A stretch of DNA of 64,000 nucleotides, taken from assembly GCF_002160825.1 (NCBI RefSeq), contig NZ_NFLI01000005.1:62001-126000 (forward strand). The letters run 5' to 3'. The translations under genes were made by a program, and so were the position numbers. Of this stretch, positions 44,107 through 52,811 are shown in pieces. Positions within the stretch are counted from its first letter, which is position 1. Each line of letters starts with the position of its first letter. Source of the DNA: Lachnoclostridium sp. An131 (GTDB lineage Bacteria > Bacillota > Clostridia > Lachnospirales > Lachnospiraceae). The notes under the pieces are model-generated. The model was not told where the DNA came from, searched no databases, and saw nothing but the letters and a program-made list of their open reading frames with translations.

Positions 44107-45135
44107 ATGGCATTTGATTTTATACAGAAGCTGCCCACCCCTCAGGAAACCCGCGAGCTCTATCCGGTTCCTCCCCGTGTGGCTAAGATAAAAGAAGAAC
44201 GCGATAAAGAAATCCGAAAAGTATTTACCGGCGAATCCGATAAATTCCTGGCCATTATCGGCCCCTGCTCCGCGGACAACGAGGAGGCTGTCTGCGATTA
44301 TGTCAGCCGCCTTGTCCCCGTTCAGGAGAAGATCAAGGACAAGGTTCTGATCATCCCACGCATTTATACAAATAAACCCCGTACCACAGGAGAGGGCTAC
44401 AAGGGTATCATGCATCAGCCGGACCCGGAGAAGAAGCCAGATCCCCTGGCAGGCATCATCGCTCTGCGCCACATGCATATCCGGGCCATCGAGGAATCTG
44501 GCCTGACTGCCGCCGACGAGATGCTGTATCCGGAAAACCTGCGCTATGTGATGGATTTTCTTTCCTACATCGCCATCGGCGCCCGCTCTGTAGAGAACCA
44601 GCAGCACCGACTGGTATCCAGCGGCATCGACGTGCCCACCGGAATGAAAAACCCCACCAGCGGCGACCTGACAGTCATGCTGAATTCCGTCTACGCAGCC
44701 CAGCACGGCCACTCCTTTATCTACCGCAACTGGGACGTCCAGACCACGGGAAATGAGCTGGCCCACACTGTCCTTCGCGGCTCTGTCAATGAGAGAGGCG
44801 TGTCACTGCCCAACTACCACTACGAGAACCTCCGGCAGCTCTTTGAGCTTTACAGCGCCAGGGAACTGAAGAACCCCGCCTGCATCGTAGACGCCAACCA
44901 CAATAACTCCAACAAGCAGTTCAAGGAGCAGATCCGTATCGTGAAGGAAGTGCTTCACAGCCGTTCCTGCTCCAACGACATCCGCGGACTGGTTAAGGGC
45001 GTCATGATTGAGAGCTATATTGAAGAGGGCTGCCAGGGGATCCATGATCATGTATATGGAAAGTCGATCACCGATCCGTGCCTTGGATGGGAGGATTCTG
45101 AGCGGCTGCTGTATGAGATAGCGGAGCGCTGTTAG
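44107..45135 (+). CDS. DAHP synthase, class I (AroF/G/H type)
   Basis: This 342-residue enzyme condenses PEP and erythrose-4-phosphate to open the shikimate pathway. Visible: IIGPCSADNEEA, RIYTNKPRTTGEGYKG, the metal and substrate motifs GARSVENQQHR and GMKNPTSGDLTVMLN, and IVDANHNNSNKQ. This is the AroAI-alpha class with an N-terminal extension that usually mediates feedback inhibition by aromatic amino acids. It starts after AAGGAG. A long hairpin element follows the stop codon by seven bases. No T-box was found in the 173 bases upstream. Confidence 0.94.
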   Translation: MAFDFIQKLPTPQETRELYPVPPRVAKIKEERDKEIRKVFTGESDKFLAIIGPCSADNEEAVCDYVSRLVPVQEKIKDKVLIIPRIYTNKPRTTGEGYKGIMHQPDPEKKPDPLAGIIALRHMHIRAIEESGLTAADEMLYPENLRYVMDFLSYIAIGARSVENQQHRLVSSGIDVPTGMKNPTSGDLTVMLNSVYAAQHGHSFIYRNWDVQTTGNELAHTVLRGSVNERGVSLPNYHYENLRQLFELYSARELKNPACIVDANHNNSNKQFKEQIRIVKEVLHSRSCSNDIRGLVKGVMIESYIEEGCQGIHDHVYGKSITDPCLGWEDSERLLYEIAERC

Positions 45136-45141
45136 AAAAAA

Positions 45142-45312
45142 TAACGTGTGTGACAGGACGACCGCGGCTTTCTTCCGCCTGTGTTCGGACGTCTCACGTA
45201 CGCCTGTATGCCCGGATACGGACAAAAAGTCCGTCCCGGAGCATACAGACGTTCGCGAGAAGCCGGACACTGCAGCGGAAGAAAGCCGCGGTCTGTGCTA
45301 TGCTACACGTTA
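45142..45312. repeat. 171-base palindromic hairpin element, copy 1
   Basis: Ends are perfect 8-base inverted repeats TAACGTGT/ACACGTTA. Inside are perfect 18-base arms (45161-45178 and 45275-45292, ACCGCGGCTTTCTTCCGC) and a core hairpin (45200-45252) with stem ACGCCTGTATG and apex GGAC-AAAAA-GTCC. Copy 2 lies at 46045-46213 in opposite orientation. It begins seven bases after the DAHP synthase stop. No coding frame fits. Confidence 0.88.
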
Positions 45313-45386
45313 AGTTTTTCTGCGGAAATTGTTCCACAGCAGCTGTTTTCCTATAACCATAGCTAAGAGCTGAAATAGAGCGCTCT

Positions 45387-45956
45387 TTATGCCAGGCATC
45401 TTGAAATAGCAATCGCCAAGCCTTTCGGATTTTCCCATGCCATTGAATGTCCTGCAGCCGGGACGATTTCAACATGAATATTATGACGTTGCAATTCCTC
45501 ATAGTCTCTATCCGGCAAGGATTTTCTCCAAAAATGAATCCTTTTTGAACAGGCAGTTCATATAGCAATGTCCGCCACGACGGATTTCCGCCATGAAGTG
45601 CACATTTTGACAAGCGATATACTGCAAGAGGTGTACAATTAGACAATGTGGCAGCCCAGACTATGCCCAAAAAGAACAAACTCTTTGATGCCTAAACTTT
45701 CAACAAACGCTTTCAAATAAGATACGTGTGAACGAACGTTATATTCAAAGTTTTCAGGCTTGTCACTATATCCAGCTCCCAACAAGTCTACCAAGATTCG
45801 CCGATGACCTTCCAGCTCCCTCTGCGCTGCTACTTGCGGATAATCAAATGAACCTGCACATCCCAATCCATGCAAAAACAAAATTGGAATATCATTTCCG
45901 GGAAAATCGTAATATCTCATACGACAATTTAATTCATGAAGGTAGTACTCCTTCAC
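45387..45956 (-). pseudogene. Decayed alpha/beta-hydrolase gene
   Basis: A GTG start at 45956 with GGAGG eight bases upstream opens about 100 codons with the oxyanion motif LFLHGLGCAG and the nucleophile elbow LFGHSLGC, then a stop follows at once. Further down in another frame is the catalytic-His end of the same family: IHVEIVPAAGHSMAWENPKG, stop at 45387. The cap region between is too short and full of stops, so the gene has a deletion and frameshifts. Base composition is more AT-rich than the flanking genes. It is enclosed by the two palindromic elements. Confidence 0.82.
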
Positions 45957-46044
45957 AATATTTTCCTCCGTATAAATCATTGATATGATGTGTTTCCATC
46001 TCTTTATACTATACAACATTAAATTTCGTATCTCAGATAAAATT

Positions 46045-46213
46045 TAAGGTGTATATGAACAGGCCGCGAATGTCTGATATCCCCGTGTCCACCTCTTAAC
46101 GAACGCCTGTATGTTCCGGGACGGACTTCAGTCCGGAACCGGGCATACAGGCGTCCGGGAAGTGTGCGGACACAGGATACAGACATTCGCGGCCGTCCCT
46201 GTTACACACCTTA
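46045..46213. repeat. 169-base palindromic hairpin element, copy 2
   Basis: Ends are perfect 8-base inverted repeats TAAGGTGT/ACACCTTA. Arms of 15 bases (46062-46076 and 46180-46194, GGCCGCGAATGTCTG) and a core with ACGCCTGTATG, CATACAGGCGT and apex GGACT-TC-AGTCC. Its reverse complement aligns with copy 1 through the core and inner flanks, while the outer arms differ but stay self-complementary. It ends 12 bases after the xerD stop. Confidence 0.88.
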
Positions 46214-46225
46214 CATTTTTCCTTT

Positions 46226-47098
46226 TTACCCTCTGGGATGCGCCTTCGCATATACCTCCCGCGCGCGGTTTGCATACATCATCGTTGTGGAAATATCCGA
46301 ATGGCCCATCATCTCCTGAACCACATGCAGATCCGCGCCGTTTTCCACCAGGTGGGCTGCAAAGGAGTGGCGCAGGGTATGCGGCGTAATCTCCGTCTCG
46401 ATCCCGGCCTGCTTCACATACTGCTTCAGAAGCTTCCAGAAGCCCTGGCGGCTCATGCTCTCGCCGGAGCAGTTGGGAAACAGCATTTCGCATTCCTTCT
46501 CCCCCACAAGCTCCTTTCTGGCACTCTTCATATAGCGCTCCAGCGCCTTTCTCGCCTTGAAGCCGTAAGGCACGATGCGCTCCCGGTTTCTGTCGCGGCA
46601 GATGATATAATCCAGCTTCCAGTTGACGTCGTCAAGGCGCAGGGAAATAAGCTCTGTCACCCGGATACCCGTAGCATACAGAAGCTCCAGCATAGCCCGG
46701 TCTCTGAGTCCCTTCGGCGTGCGGTCGCCAGGCTGCTCCAGAAGCCTGGCCATCTCCTCGATAGAAAGAATATCCGGAACCTTCTTCTCCACCTTGGGCG
46801 CCTTCAGATTCTCCGCCGGATCTGCAGAAATATTTCCTTCCTTCCACAGATATAGATAGAAGCCCTTCATCGCGGCAATGTTCCTGGATACAGTCGCTGC
46901 AGACATTCCCTTCTTCTCCAAATCCAGAATATAGGAATTCAGATTCGTCTCCGTAACATCCTCTGCTCGATCAATCTTCTGGTCGTGCAGAAACCGCATC
47001 ATTTTTACCAGATCTCTCCGATAGGAAAGCTCCGTATTCTGAGACGTCTTCTTCACATTGTGCAAGTACGATACAAACCCTTTAATCTCCTGTTCCAT
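46226..47098 (-). CDS. xerD: XerD-type tyrosine recombinase
   Basis: This 290-residue recombinase has a SAM-like N-terminal core-binding domain and a catalytic domain with R146 (ATGIRVTEL), H240 and R243 (HTLRHSF), H266 (MMGHSDIS) and nucleophile Y275 (TTMMYAN). The beta-hairpin Lys of Xer proteins is not obvious: RDRNRER stands where GKGNKER is usual, so Arg may take the role. The end EVYAKAHPR is XerD-like. It probably resolves chromosome dimers at dif. Promoter 47174-47202; leader hairpin 47131-47155 (CCGGCCCTC/GAGGGCCGG). Confidence 0.9.
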   Translation of the reverse strand: MEQEIKGFVSYLHNVKKTSQNTELSYRRDLVKMMRFLHDQKIDRAEDVTETNLNSYILDLEKKGMSAATVSRNIAAMKGFYLYLWKEGNISADPAENLKAPKVEKKVPDILSIEEMARLLEQPGDRTPKGLRDRAMLELLYATGIRVTELISLRLDDVNWKLDYIICRDRNRERIVPYGFKARKALERYMKSARKELVGEKECEMLFPNCSGESMSRQGFWKLLKQYVKQAGIETEITPHTLRHSFAAHLVENGADLHVVQEMMGHSDISTTMMYANRAREVYAKAHPRG

Positions 47099-47173
47099 AA
47101 AACCCCTCTGTCCCTCGTTTCACGAATACGCCGGCCCTCCTTCACTGAGGGCCGGACAGCTGATGTAACTAAC

Positions 47174-47202
47174 ATTATAGTGATAAAAAGGCAGAAAAGC
47201 AA
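47174..47202 (-). promoter_or_regulatory. Sigma-A promoter of xerD
   Basis: Minus strand: TTGCTT (47202-47197), 17-base spacer, perfect TATAAT (47179-47174), followed by a leader with a perfect nine-pair hairpin at 47131-47155. Confidence 0.8.
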
Positions 47203-47331
47203 TGGTCTTTTTTCCCGGAATCTGCGGGAAAAACGGCTTTTTTCCAGTGTCCCACAAGATATGGTTTCTTCCATTTTTCCTCACACCAAATATTGTAAGG
47301 CTGCTGAAAAAATTTTTTTATGAAGTCCGCC

Positions 47332-47922
47332 TCAGCTGAATTTCAGTACCGTTTTCAGGAACATGGGGTTTACATAGCTTTCCAAAAACGCGCCTGCGAG
47401 AAAAATGGCTGCGCCCGCAAGCCATACCAGCAGATACATGCGGAACATGCGTTTTCCATCTCCCCACTGGCGGCTTCTCCACTCGCCGCTCCCCGGCATT
47501 GCACTGACTCTTTTTAAGAGCCAGCAGCCGGCTGGCACATAAAGGATAAAATGAGGCAGTCCAGCCGCAACACAGAGAAGGATTCCCACAGGTCCCATTT
47601 TGACCGCCGCAGTTGTGACCGTGATGCCCAGAGCTGCCCCAATCCAGAACAGGAACACGCACACCGCCGCTGTCCCCAGCACGGTCAGCCCTGCCAGCCA
47701 CAAAATCGTAAATACGGACATCCTGGATTTCAGGGTGTAGACAAAAAGCTCCTCCGAAGCAAATTCTACCTGCTGGTATTTAGAAAAAAAATAGGCGCTC
47801 ATCAGAGTTGTCTCATGTACGGCTGTCCTGCCAAACATGGCAATATACAGAACTCCTGCCGCAAATCCTGCCAGAAACAGGGTCAGAAACAGATTTCGGC
47901 TGCCCAGACGGATTCGTTTCAT
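47332..47922 (-). CDS. spoIIM: Stage II sporulation protein M
   Basis: This 196-residue membrane protein has about five hydrophobic segments (FLTLFLAGFAAGVLYIAMFG, FTILWLAGLTVLGTAAVCVF, and a C-terminal pair) and the conserved GLPHFILYVPAGC. SpoIIM joins SpoIID and SpoIIP in the engulfment machine that remodels peptidoglycan. The start at 47922 is chosen for GGGAGG nine bases upstream. A perfect 20-base palindrome touches this ribosome site. Next to xerD, as in other clostridia. Confidence 0.88.
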   Translation of the reverse strand: MKRIRLGSRNLFLTLFLAGFAAGVLYIAMFGRTAVHETTLMSAYFFSKYQQVEFASEELFVYTLKSRMSVFTILWLAGLTVLGTAAVCVFLFWIGAALGITVTTAAVKMGPVGILLCVAAGLPHFILYVPAGCWLLKRVSAMPGSGEWRSRQWGDGKRMFRMYLLVWLAGAAIFLAGAFLESYVNPMFLKTVLKFS

Positions 47923-47936
47923 ACGAAAAAACCTCC

Positions 47937-47956
47937 CATACACTGATCAGTGTATG
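47937..47956. promoter_or_regulatory. Perfect 20-base palindrome before spoIIM
   Basis: CATACACTGATCAGTGTATG is fully self-complementary. On the spoIIM strand it is directly followed by GGGAGG and six T. It resembles TetR-class operators in form, and as RNA would make an eight-pair hairpin with loop GATC beside the ribosome site. Confidence 0.75.
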
Positions 47957-47981
47957 AAAGGCTTTTCCGTTTCATGAGCTC

Positions 47982-48779
47982 TTATTTCATGGATTCTGAT
48001 TTTTCCCAGCAGGCCTCGCAGGCTTTCATAACTGCCCCGCGGAAGCCCGCGTTTTCCAGAGCCGCCACTCCTGCTATGGTCGTTCCTCCGGGAGAGCAGA
48101 CCTTATCCTTCAGAGAAGCCGGATGCTCTCCTGTCTCCAGCACCATCTTTGCGGCTCCCGCCACTGCCTGGGCCGCAAAGGTATACGCCTGGGCGCGCGG
48201 AAGGCCAAACTGCACAGCTCCGTCCGCCAGAGCCTCAATAAATTGATAGACAAAGGCCGGGGAGCTTCCGCTGGCGCAGACCACTGCGCTCATCATGCGC
48301 TCCTCCACATCCGCATACCTTCCCACAGATCCGAAAATCTTATGTACCATAGCGATCTCGTCTTCCTGCAGCTCCTCCTCCAGATAGGTTAAGCCTGTCA
48401 TGCCTTCCCCTATCAGCGCCGGCGTATTCGGCATGGCCCGGACAATCCGCTTATCGGAGCCAAGCGCTTCCTTCAGCTGTTCGATGGTAATGCCTGGAGC
48501 AAGGGATATCACCACATGCTCCTCAGTCACCGCATAACGAATCTGCTTCAGCACCTGCGGATAATACTGAGGCTTGACAGCCAGCACCACATATTTGCAG
48601 CTGTTCGCGCATTCCGCATTAGACTGTGTATAGGTTACCTGTGTCTCGGCATATACCCTGCGCCTTGTCTCATCCGTCTTAGCCGTAAACACCAGCTCCT
48701 CTGCCGGGAATTCCTTCAAAAGCCCTTTCAGAAGCGCATATCCCATATTTCCCATTCCAATAAATCCTATTACCGCCAT
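47982..48779 (-). CDS. proC: Pyrroline-5-carboxylate reductase
   Basis: This 265-residue enzyme makes proline from pyrroline-5-carboxylate with NAD(P)H. The Rossmann motif is GFIGMGNMG; AVKPQ and the C-terminal SGSSPAFVYQFIEALADGAV and VCSPGGTTIAG are diagnostic. The start at 48779 is favoured by GAGAGG and by family alignment; the longer frame from 48806 is not needed. A plus-strand T-rich stretch is absent, and no own terminator was seen before spoIIM. Confidence 0.95.
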   Translation of the reverse strand: MAVIGFIGMGNMGYALLKGLLKEFPAEELVFTAKTDETRRRVYAETQVTYTQSNAECANSCKYVVLAVKPQYYPQVLKQIRYAVTEEHVVISLAPGITIEQLKEALGSDKRIVRAMPNTPALIGEGMTGLTYLEEELQEDEIAMVHKIFGSVGRYADVEERMMSAVVCASGSSPAFVYQFIEALADGAVQFGLPRAQAYTFAAQAVAGAAKMVLETGEHPASLKDKVCSPGGTTIAGVAALENAGFRGAVMKACEACWEKSESMK

Positions 48780-48843
48780 ACTGTACTGCCTCTCCTTTCT
48801 TCGCAAAACCCGGCGGGCGGGCCCGCACGCATCCCTCTGTACG

Positions 48844-48870
48844 AAAAAGGATGCCGCGAAAGCAGCATCC
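48844..48870 (-). terminator. Terminator of rny
   Basis: Minus strand: GGATGCTGC pairs with GCGGCATCC around TTTC, then TTTTT. Confidence 0.93.
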
Positions 48871-48881
48871 TTTTGTGTTTC

Positions 48882-50423
48882 CTATTTTGCATAATCCGTT
48901 ACCCGGCTCTCGCGGATAACGTTTACCTTGATCTGGCCCGGATATTCCAGCTCAGCCTCAATCTGCTTGGAAATATCTCTCGCCAGCAATACCATAGTAG
49001 CGTCATCTACCTGTTCAGGAACTACCATGACTCGAATCTCTCTACCTGCCTGAATTGCAAAAGACTTGTCTACGCCCTTAAAACCATTGGCGATATCCTC
49101 TAACTGTTTTAAGCGATTGGTATACGTCTCCAGCGTCTCTCTTCTCGCTCCCGGACGGGCGGCGGAAATCGTATCCGCAGCCTGTACCAGACAGGCGATC
49201 AGGGAAGTCGGCTCCGTATCCCCATGATGTGATTCCACTGCATTGATAACAATCGGAGACTCCTTGTACTTTCTGCACAGATCTGCTCCGATCTGAATAT
49301 GTGATCCTTCCACCTCGTGGTCGATGGACTTGCCGATATCGTGCAGGAGTCCTGCACGCTTCGCCATGCGCACATCTACGCCCACCTCGCCTGCCAGCAG
49401 GCCTGTCAGATGAGCTACCTCAATGGAATGCTTCAGCGCATTCTGACCATAGCTGGTACGGAACTTCATTCTTCCGAGAAGTTTTACCAGCTCCGGATGA
49501 ATTCCGTGGACACCCACCTCCAGAACGGCAGCCTCGCCTTCCTCGCGGATCATTGCCTCCACTTCCTTCTGGGCTTTTTCCACCATTTCCTCAATGCGGG
49601 CCGGATGAATTCTTCCGTCCACAATCAGCTTTTCCAGTGCAATCCGGGCCACCTCGCGGCGGATCGGATCAAACCCTGACAAAATGACAGCCTCCGGCGT
49701 ATCATCGATGATCAGATCGATTCCGGTCAGTGTCTCGAGCGTACGGATATTACGTCCCTCGCGCCCGATAATTCTTCCCTTCATCTCGTCGTTTGGAAGC
49801 TGCACAACGGAGATCGTCGTCTCTGCCACATGATCGGCAGCGCACTTCTGAATCGCCGTAACCACATATTCCTTTGCCTTTTTATCGGCTTCTTCCTTTG
49901 CCTTGCTCTCAAGTTCCTTGACGAGCCTGGCCGCTTCATGCTTTACTTCGTCTTCAACAGTCTTTAATAAATAATCTTTTGCTTGTTCGGAGGTAAGGCC
50001 AGAGATTCTTTCCAGTTCCTGTACTCTTTTTTCCTGAAGCTTACTGAGCTCTGCGCTCTGCTTCGCCAGCTTCTCTTCCTTGGCCGCATAGCTCGCCTCG
50101 CGTCTCTCCAGCGCGTCTGACTTTTTGTCAAGAGCTTCCTCTTTTGCCAGAACCCTGCGCTCATAACGCTGCAGCTCCGCCCTGCGTTCCTTGGTTTCCT
50201 TTTCCAGCTCATTCTTTGTCTTCAGCGACTCTTCCTTCGCTTCCAGCAAAGCTTCGCGCTTGGACCGTTCTGCAACCTTTAATGCGTCATCTATTATTTC
50301 CCTTGCTTTTTCTTCCGCGTTGCCGACCTTTTTCTCAATCGTCGTCTTCCGCACATAGCTTGTAACAAGGGCCGTAATTATAATCGACACAAGTGCAACT
50401 ATAACCGGAACAAGATACTGCAC
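48882..50423 (-). CDS. rny: Ribonuclease Y
   Basis: This 513-residue membrane-anchored endoribonuclease starts bulk mRNA decay. One N-terminal helix ([20 protein letters not shown]) leads into a long charged coiled coil (residues 25-190), a KH domain with [15 protein letters not shown], and an HD domain with [12 protein letters not shown] and VESHHGD. The C-terminus [10 protein letters not shown] is typical. It has its own sigma-A promoter and terminator, so it is monocistronic. Confidence 0.97.
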   Translation of the reverse strand: MQYLVPVIVALVSIIITALVTSYVRKTTIEKKVGNAEEKAREIIDDALKVAERSKREALLEAKEESLKTKNELEKETKERRAELQRYERRVLAKEEALDKKSDALERREASYAAKEEKLAKQSAELSKLQEKRVQELERISGLTSEQAKDYLLKTVEDEVKHEAARLVKELESKAKEEADKKAKEYVVTAIQKCAADHVAETTISVVQLPNDEMKGRIIGREGRNIRTLETLTGIDLIIDDTPEAVILSGFDPIRREVARIALEKLIVDGRIHPARIEEMVEKAQKEVEAMIREEGEAAVLEVGVHGIHPELVKLLGRMKFRTSYGQNALKHSIEVAHLTGLLAGEVGVDVRMAKRAGLLHDIGKSIDHEVEGSHIQIGADLCRKYKESPIVINAVESHHGDTEPTSLIACLVQAADTISAARPGARRETLETYTNRLKQLEDIANGFKGVDKSFAIQAGREIRVMVVPEQVDDATMVLLARDISKQIEAELEYPGQIKVNVIRESRVTDYAK

Positions 50424-50528
50424 AGGAGCACCTCCTTATTTAGTTTTCATTGTACAAAATTATCACTGACCGGCACCCTCTTTGATCACAGTTCAATCTG
50501 CCAGCCAAGTGTCATATACAACATTTAA

Positions 50529-50557
50529 ATTTTATACTTTATTTTGCATTATGTCAA
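50529..50557 (-). promoter_or_regulatory. Sigma-A promoter of rny
   Basis: Minus strand: TTGACA (50557-50552), 17-base spacer, TAAAAT (50534-50529). Confidence 0.85.
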
Positions 50558-50650
50558 GCTAACTTCCTTTTTTTCACTGAAAAGTGCACAAAAGCAGCTG
50601 CCCCTTTTTCCCAGCCGCCCAAACCTGTTTTCCAGGAGCAAACAGAAATA

Positions 50651-50679
50651 ATGACATTTCTCTTTGAATGTGTTATACT
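50651..50679 (+). promoter_or_regulatory. Promoter of xpt
   Basis: ATGACA (50651-50656), 17-base spacer, TATACT (50674-50679). The transcript leader is about 20 bases, too short for a purine riboswitch. Confidence 0.7.
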
Positions 50680-50705
50680 GTTCCCAATCTTTAGGAGGTA
50701 TACCT

Positions 50706-51290
50706 ATGAATTTCTTAGAAGAACGAATCGCAAAAGACGGCATCGTCAAACCTGGTAATGTCCTCAAGGTGGATTCCTTTCTGAACCACCAGATGGATAT
50801 TGCGCTCATGAACGAAATCGGGAAGGAATTTCACCGCCGCTTCGCAGACTGTCCCATCACAAAGGTCCTGACCATTGAAGCATCTGGCATTGCCATCGCC
50901 TATCCGGTGGCAAATGAATTCGGCGTTCCCATGGTTTTCGCCAAAAAATCAAAATCCATTAACATAGACGGGGAAATGTATGTGGCCGAAGTAGAATCCT
51001 TTACGCACCAGAACAAAAACCAGGTCGTTGTATCCAAAAAATTTCTCGGCCCTGAGGACCACGTTCTGATCATCGACGATTTTCTCGCCAACGGCTGCGC
51101 GCTGCAGGGCCTGATTTCCATTGTAGAGGCTGCCGGAGCCACAGTAGAAGGCCTTGGCATCGCCGTGGAAAAGGGCTTTCAGATCGGCGGGCGTGTCATC
51201 CGGAATCTGGGCTACCGCCTGGAATCCCTGGCTATCGTAGACGCCATGGATCCTGAGACCGGCACTATTACCTTCCGGGAACAGAACTGA
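50706..51290 (+). CDS. xpt: Xanthine phosphoribosyltransferase
   Basis: This 194-residue enzyme salvages xanthine to XMP. The N-terminal [25 protein letters not shown] and the PRPP loop [12 protein letters not shown] (121-132) identify it. The start at 50706 has AGGAGG seven bases upstream; the ATG at 50664 is inside the promoter. It converges on the purine permease gene. In Bacillus the two form one operon under a purine riboswitch; here they are separate and no riboswitch is visible. Confidence 0.95.
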   Translation: MNFLEERIAKDGIVKPGNVLKVDSFLNHQMDIALMNEIGKEFHRRFADCPITKVLTIEASGIAIAYPVANEFGVPMVFAKKSKSINIDGEMYVAEVESFTHQNKNQVVVSKKFLGPEDHVLIIDDFLANGCALQGLISIVEAAGATVEGLGIAVEKGFQIGGRVIRNLGYRLESLAIVDAMDPETGTITFREQN

Positions 51291-51357
51291 TTTCTGCTGC
51301 CTGCCACACAATTGCACAGCGGCATACGTATCTGTTCCGCATCATGGCACAGCAGAG

Positions 51358-51400
51358 AGCGCCGCGCAGTCATCTGTCTCGATGACTGCGCGGCGCTTTC
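51358..51400. terminator. Terminator between xpt and the purine permease
   Basis: A 17-pair perfect stem, AGCGCCGCGCAGTCATC with its complement, around TGTCTC, with TTTCTG after it on the plus strand. It most likely ends xpt and may act on both strands. Confidence 0.85.
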
Positions 51401-51414
51401 TGTAAAAGCATTTT

Positions 51415-52743
51415 TTATTCCGCCGGGGAATCGTCCTTCGGAATAATAATATTCAGGACAAATACAATCAGGAAGGATACCATCAGGGAGCTTCCGAAAA
51501 TATTGTTCAAAAGCTCTGGTACAAACTGCAGAATCTCGGGAGCCGCATCAATGCCGATTCCCAGAGCAAGCGCGATTCCTACAATCATCCTGTTGCGGTA
51601 ATTCATAGGCTGTTCGTTCAGAAGCTGAATACCGGACATGGTAATAGCCGCAAATACCGTCACCGTGGCGCCGCCCAGCACAGGCTGCGGAATCGTCGCC
51701 ATCAGTCCGCTGAATTTCGGGAAAACGCCTGCTACCAGCATGATCACGCCTACCATAGTGAACACTCTTCTCGCCACTACCTTTGTAGTGCAGATCAGTC
51801 CCACATTCTGGCTGTAGGGGTCTGTGGGAAGGCCGCCGATGCAGGCTCCGATCATACCGCACAATCCCTGGCCCTTGATGGCGCCGCCAAGCTCCTTGTC
51901 CGTACATTCACGGCCAAAACCTCCCATCGTCGTGGATGATACGTCTCCGATGGTCTGTACAGCCTGAACCACATACATCAGGATCATCATGAGAATGGCG
52001 TCAGGATGAAATTCCAGGCCAAAGTAAAACGGACGGGGCAGCGCAAACCAGGATGCAGTCTGAAGATCCGCAAAGCTGACCACATTCCCCATAATCAGCG
52101 CCGCTATGTAACCCACAATAATACCAATCAGCATGCCAGACGCCTTCAGGAGCCCTTTGCCGAAGAAGTTGCAGGCCAGCGTCACAACCAGCGTAAGGAT
52201 AGCCAGAATCCAGAATTTTCCTGAACCGAAGGTTCCATTGCTCTGGGCTGCAGAACCGCCGCCGATGTAGTTAATTGCTGTCTGATACAGGGAAAGGCCA
52301 ATGCTCATCACCACCGTGCCGCTGACAATCGGCGGGAAGAAGCGCCGGATCTTTCCGATAAACATACCAATGAAAATGGACACAAAGCCGGCCACCAGCT
52401 GGGAACCGAAGATTGCCGCAATGCCATAGTTAGCGCCGATAATTGTCAGGATCGGCATGTAAGCGAAAGCCACACCCATGACATTGGGCAGCTTCATGCC
52501 GAAGCCAAAGACCGGGAACAGCTGCAGCAGCGTAGTGATTCCACCGATGATCATGGCTGCCTGCGTCAGCATAATCTGTTCCTCCGGGCTCAGGCCACAG
52601 ATCCCTGCAATCAGCATGGGCGGGGTAATGTTGCCGATGAGCATGGCAAGAACATGCTGCATCGCCTGGGGAAAGGCAGCGCCCCAGGAGGGCTTGCCGT
52701 CAAACCTCATAAGTTCGGCATTTGCCTGGGTAGAGTTATTCAT
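51415..52743 (-). CDS. NCS2-family xanthine/uracil permease
   Basis: This 442-residue carrier has the NCS2 fold of about fourteen membrane segments. Visible: QHVLAMLIGNITPP, the substrate motif QTIGDVSSTTMGGFGR with GGLPTDPYSQNVGL, and FPPIVSGTVVMSIGLSL. NCS2 proteins import xanthine, urate or uracil with protons. Context (xpt, molybdenum hydroxylase) favours a purine such as xanthine or urate. It has its own promoter at 52783-52811, partly inside the end of the next gene upstream. Confidence 0.9.
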   Translation of the reverse strand: MNNSTQANAELMRFDGKPSWGAAFPQAMQHVLAMLIGNITPPMLIAGICGLSPEEQIMLTQAAMIIGGITTLLQLFPVFGFGMKLPNVMGVAFAYMPILTIIGANYGIAAIFGSQLVAGFVSIFIGMFIGKIRRFFPPIVSGTVVMSIGLSLYQTAINYIGGGSAAQSNGTFGSGKFWILAILTLVVTLACNFFGKGLLKASGMLIGIIVGYIAALIMGNVVSFADLQTASWFALPRPFYFGLEFHPDAILMMILMYVVQAVQTIGDVSSTTMGGFGRECTDKELGGAIKGQGLCGMIGACIGGLPTDPYSQNVGLICTTKVVARRVFTMVGVIMLVAGVFPKFSGLMATIPQPVLGGATVTVFAAITMSGIQLLNEQPMNYRNRMIVGIALALGIGIDAAPEILQFVPELLNNIFGSSLMVSFLIVFVLNIIIPKDDSPAE

Positions 52744-52782
52744 TCATAGTCCCTCTCTTTCAATCATACTCCAATATGTGAC

Positions 52783-52811
52783 AGTATATAGGAAAAGAGG
52801 ATACAAATCAA
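52783..52811 (-). promoter_or_regulatory. Sigma-A promoter of the purine permease
   Basis: Minus strand: TTGATT (52811-52806), 17-base spacer, TATACT (52788-52783). The -35 box overlaps the stop codon of the NTPase-MocA gene. Confidence 0.75.

Noticed and set aside
45194-45679. 161-codon minus-strand frame across element 1
   Set aside because: It mixes hydrolase debris and hairpin sequence and shows no coherent protein.
45142-46213. Integron attC sites
   Set aside because: The palindromes lack the GTTRRRY/RYYYAAC core pairs, and no integrase is adjacent; the nearby tyrosine recombinase is an XerD housekeeping type.
50640-50705. Purine riboswitch before xpt
   Set aside because: The promoter leaves only about 20 bases of leader, too short for the aptamer.
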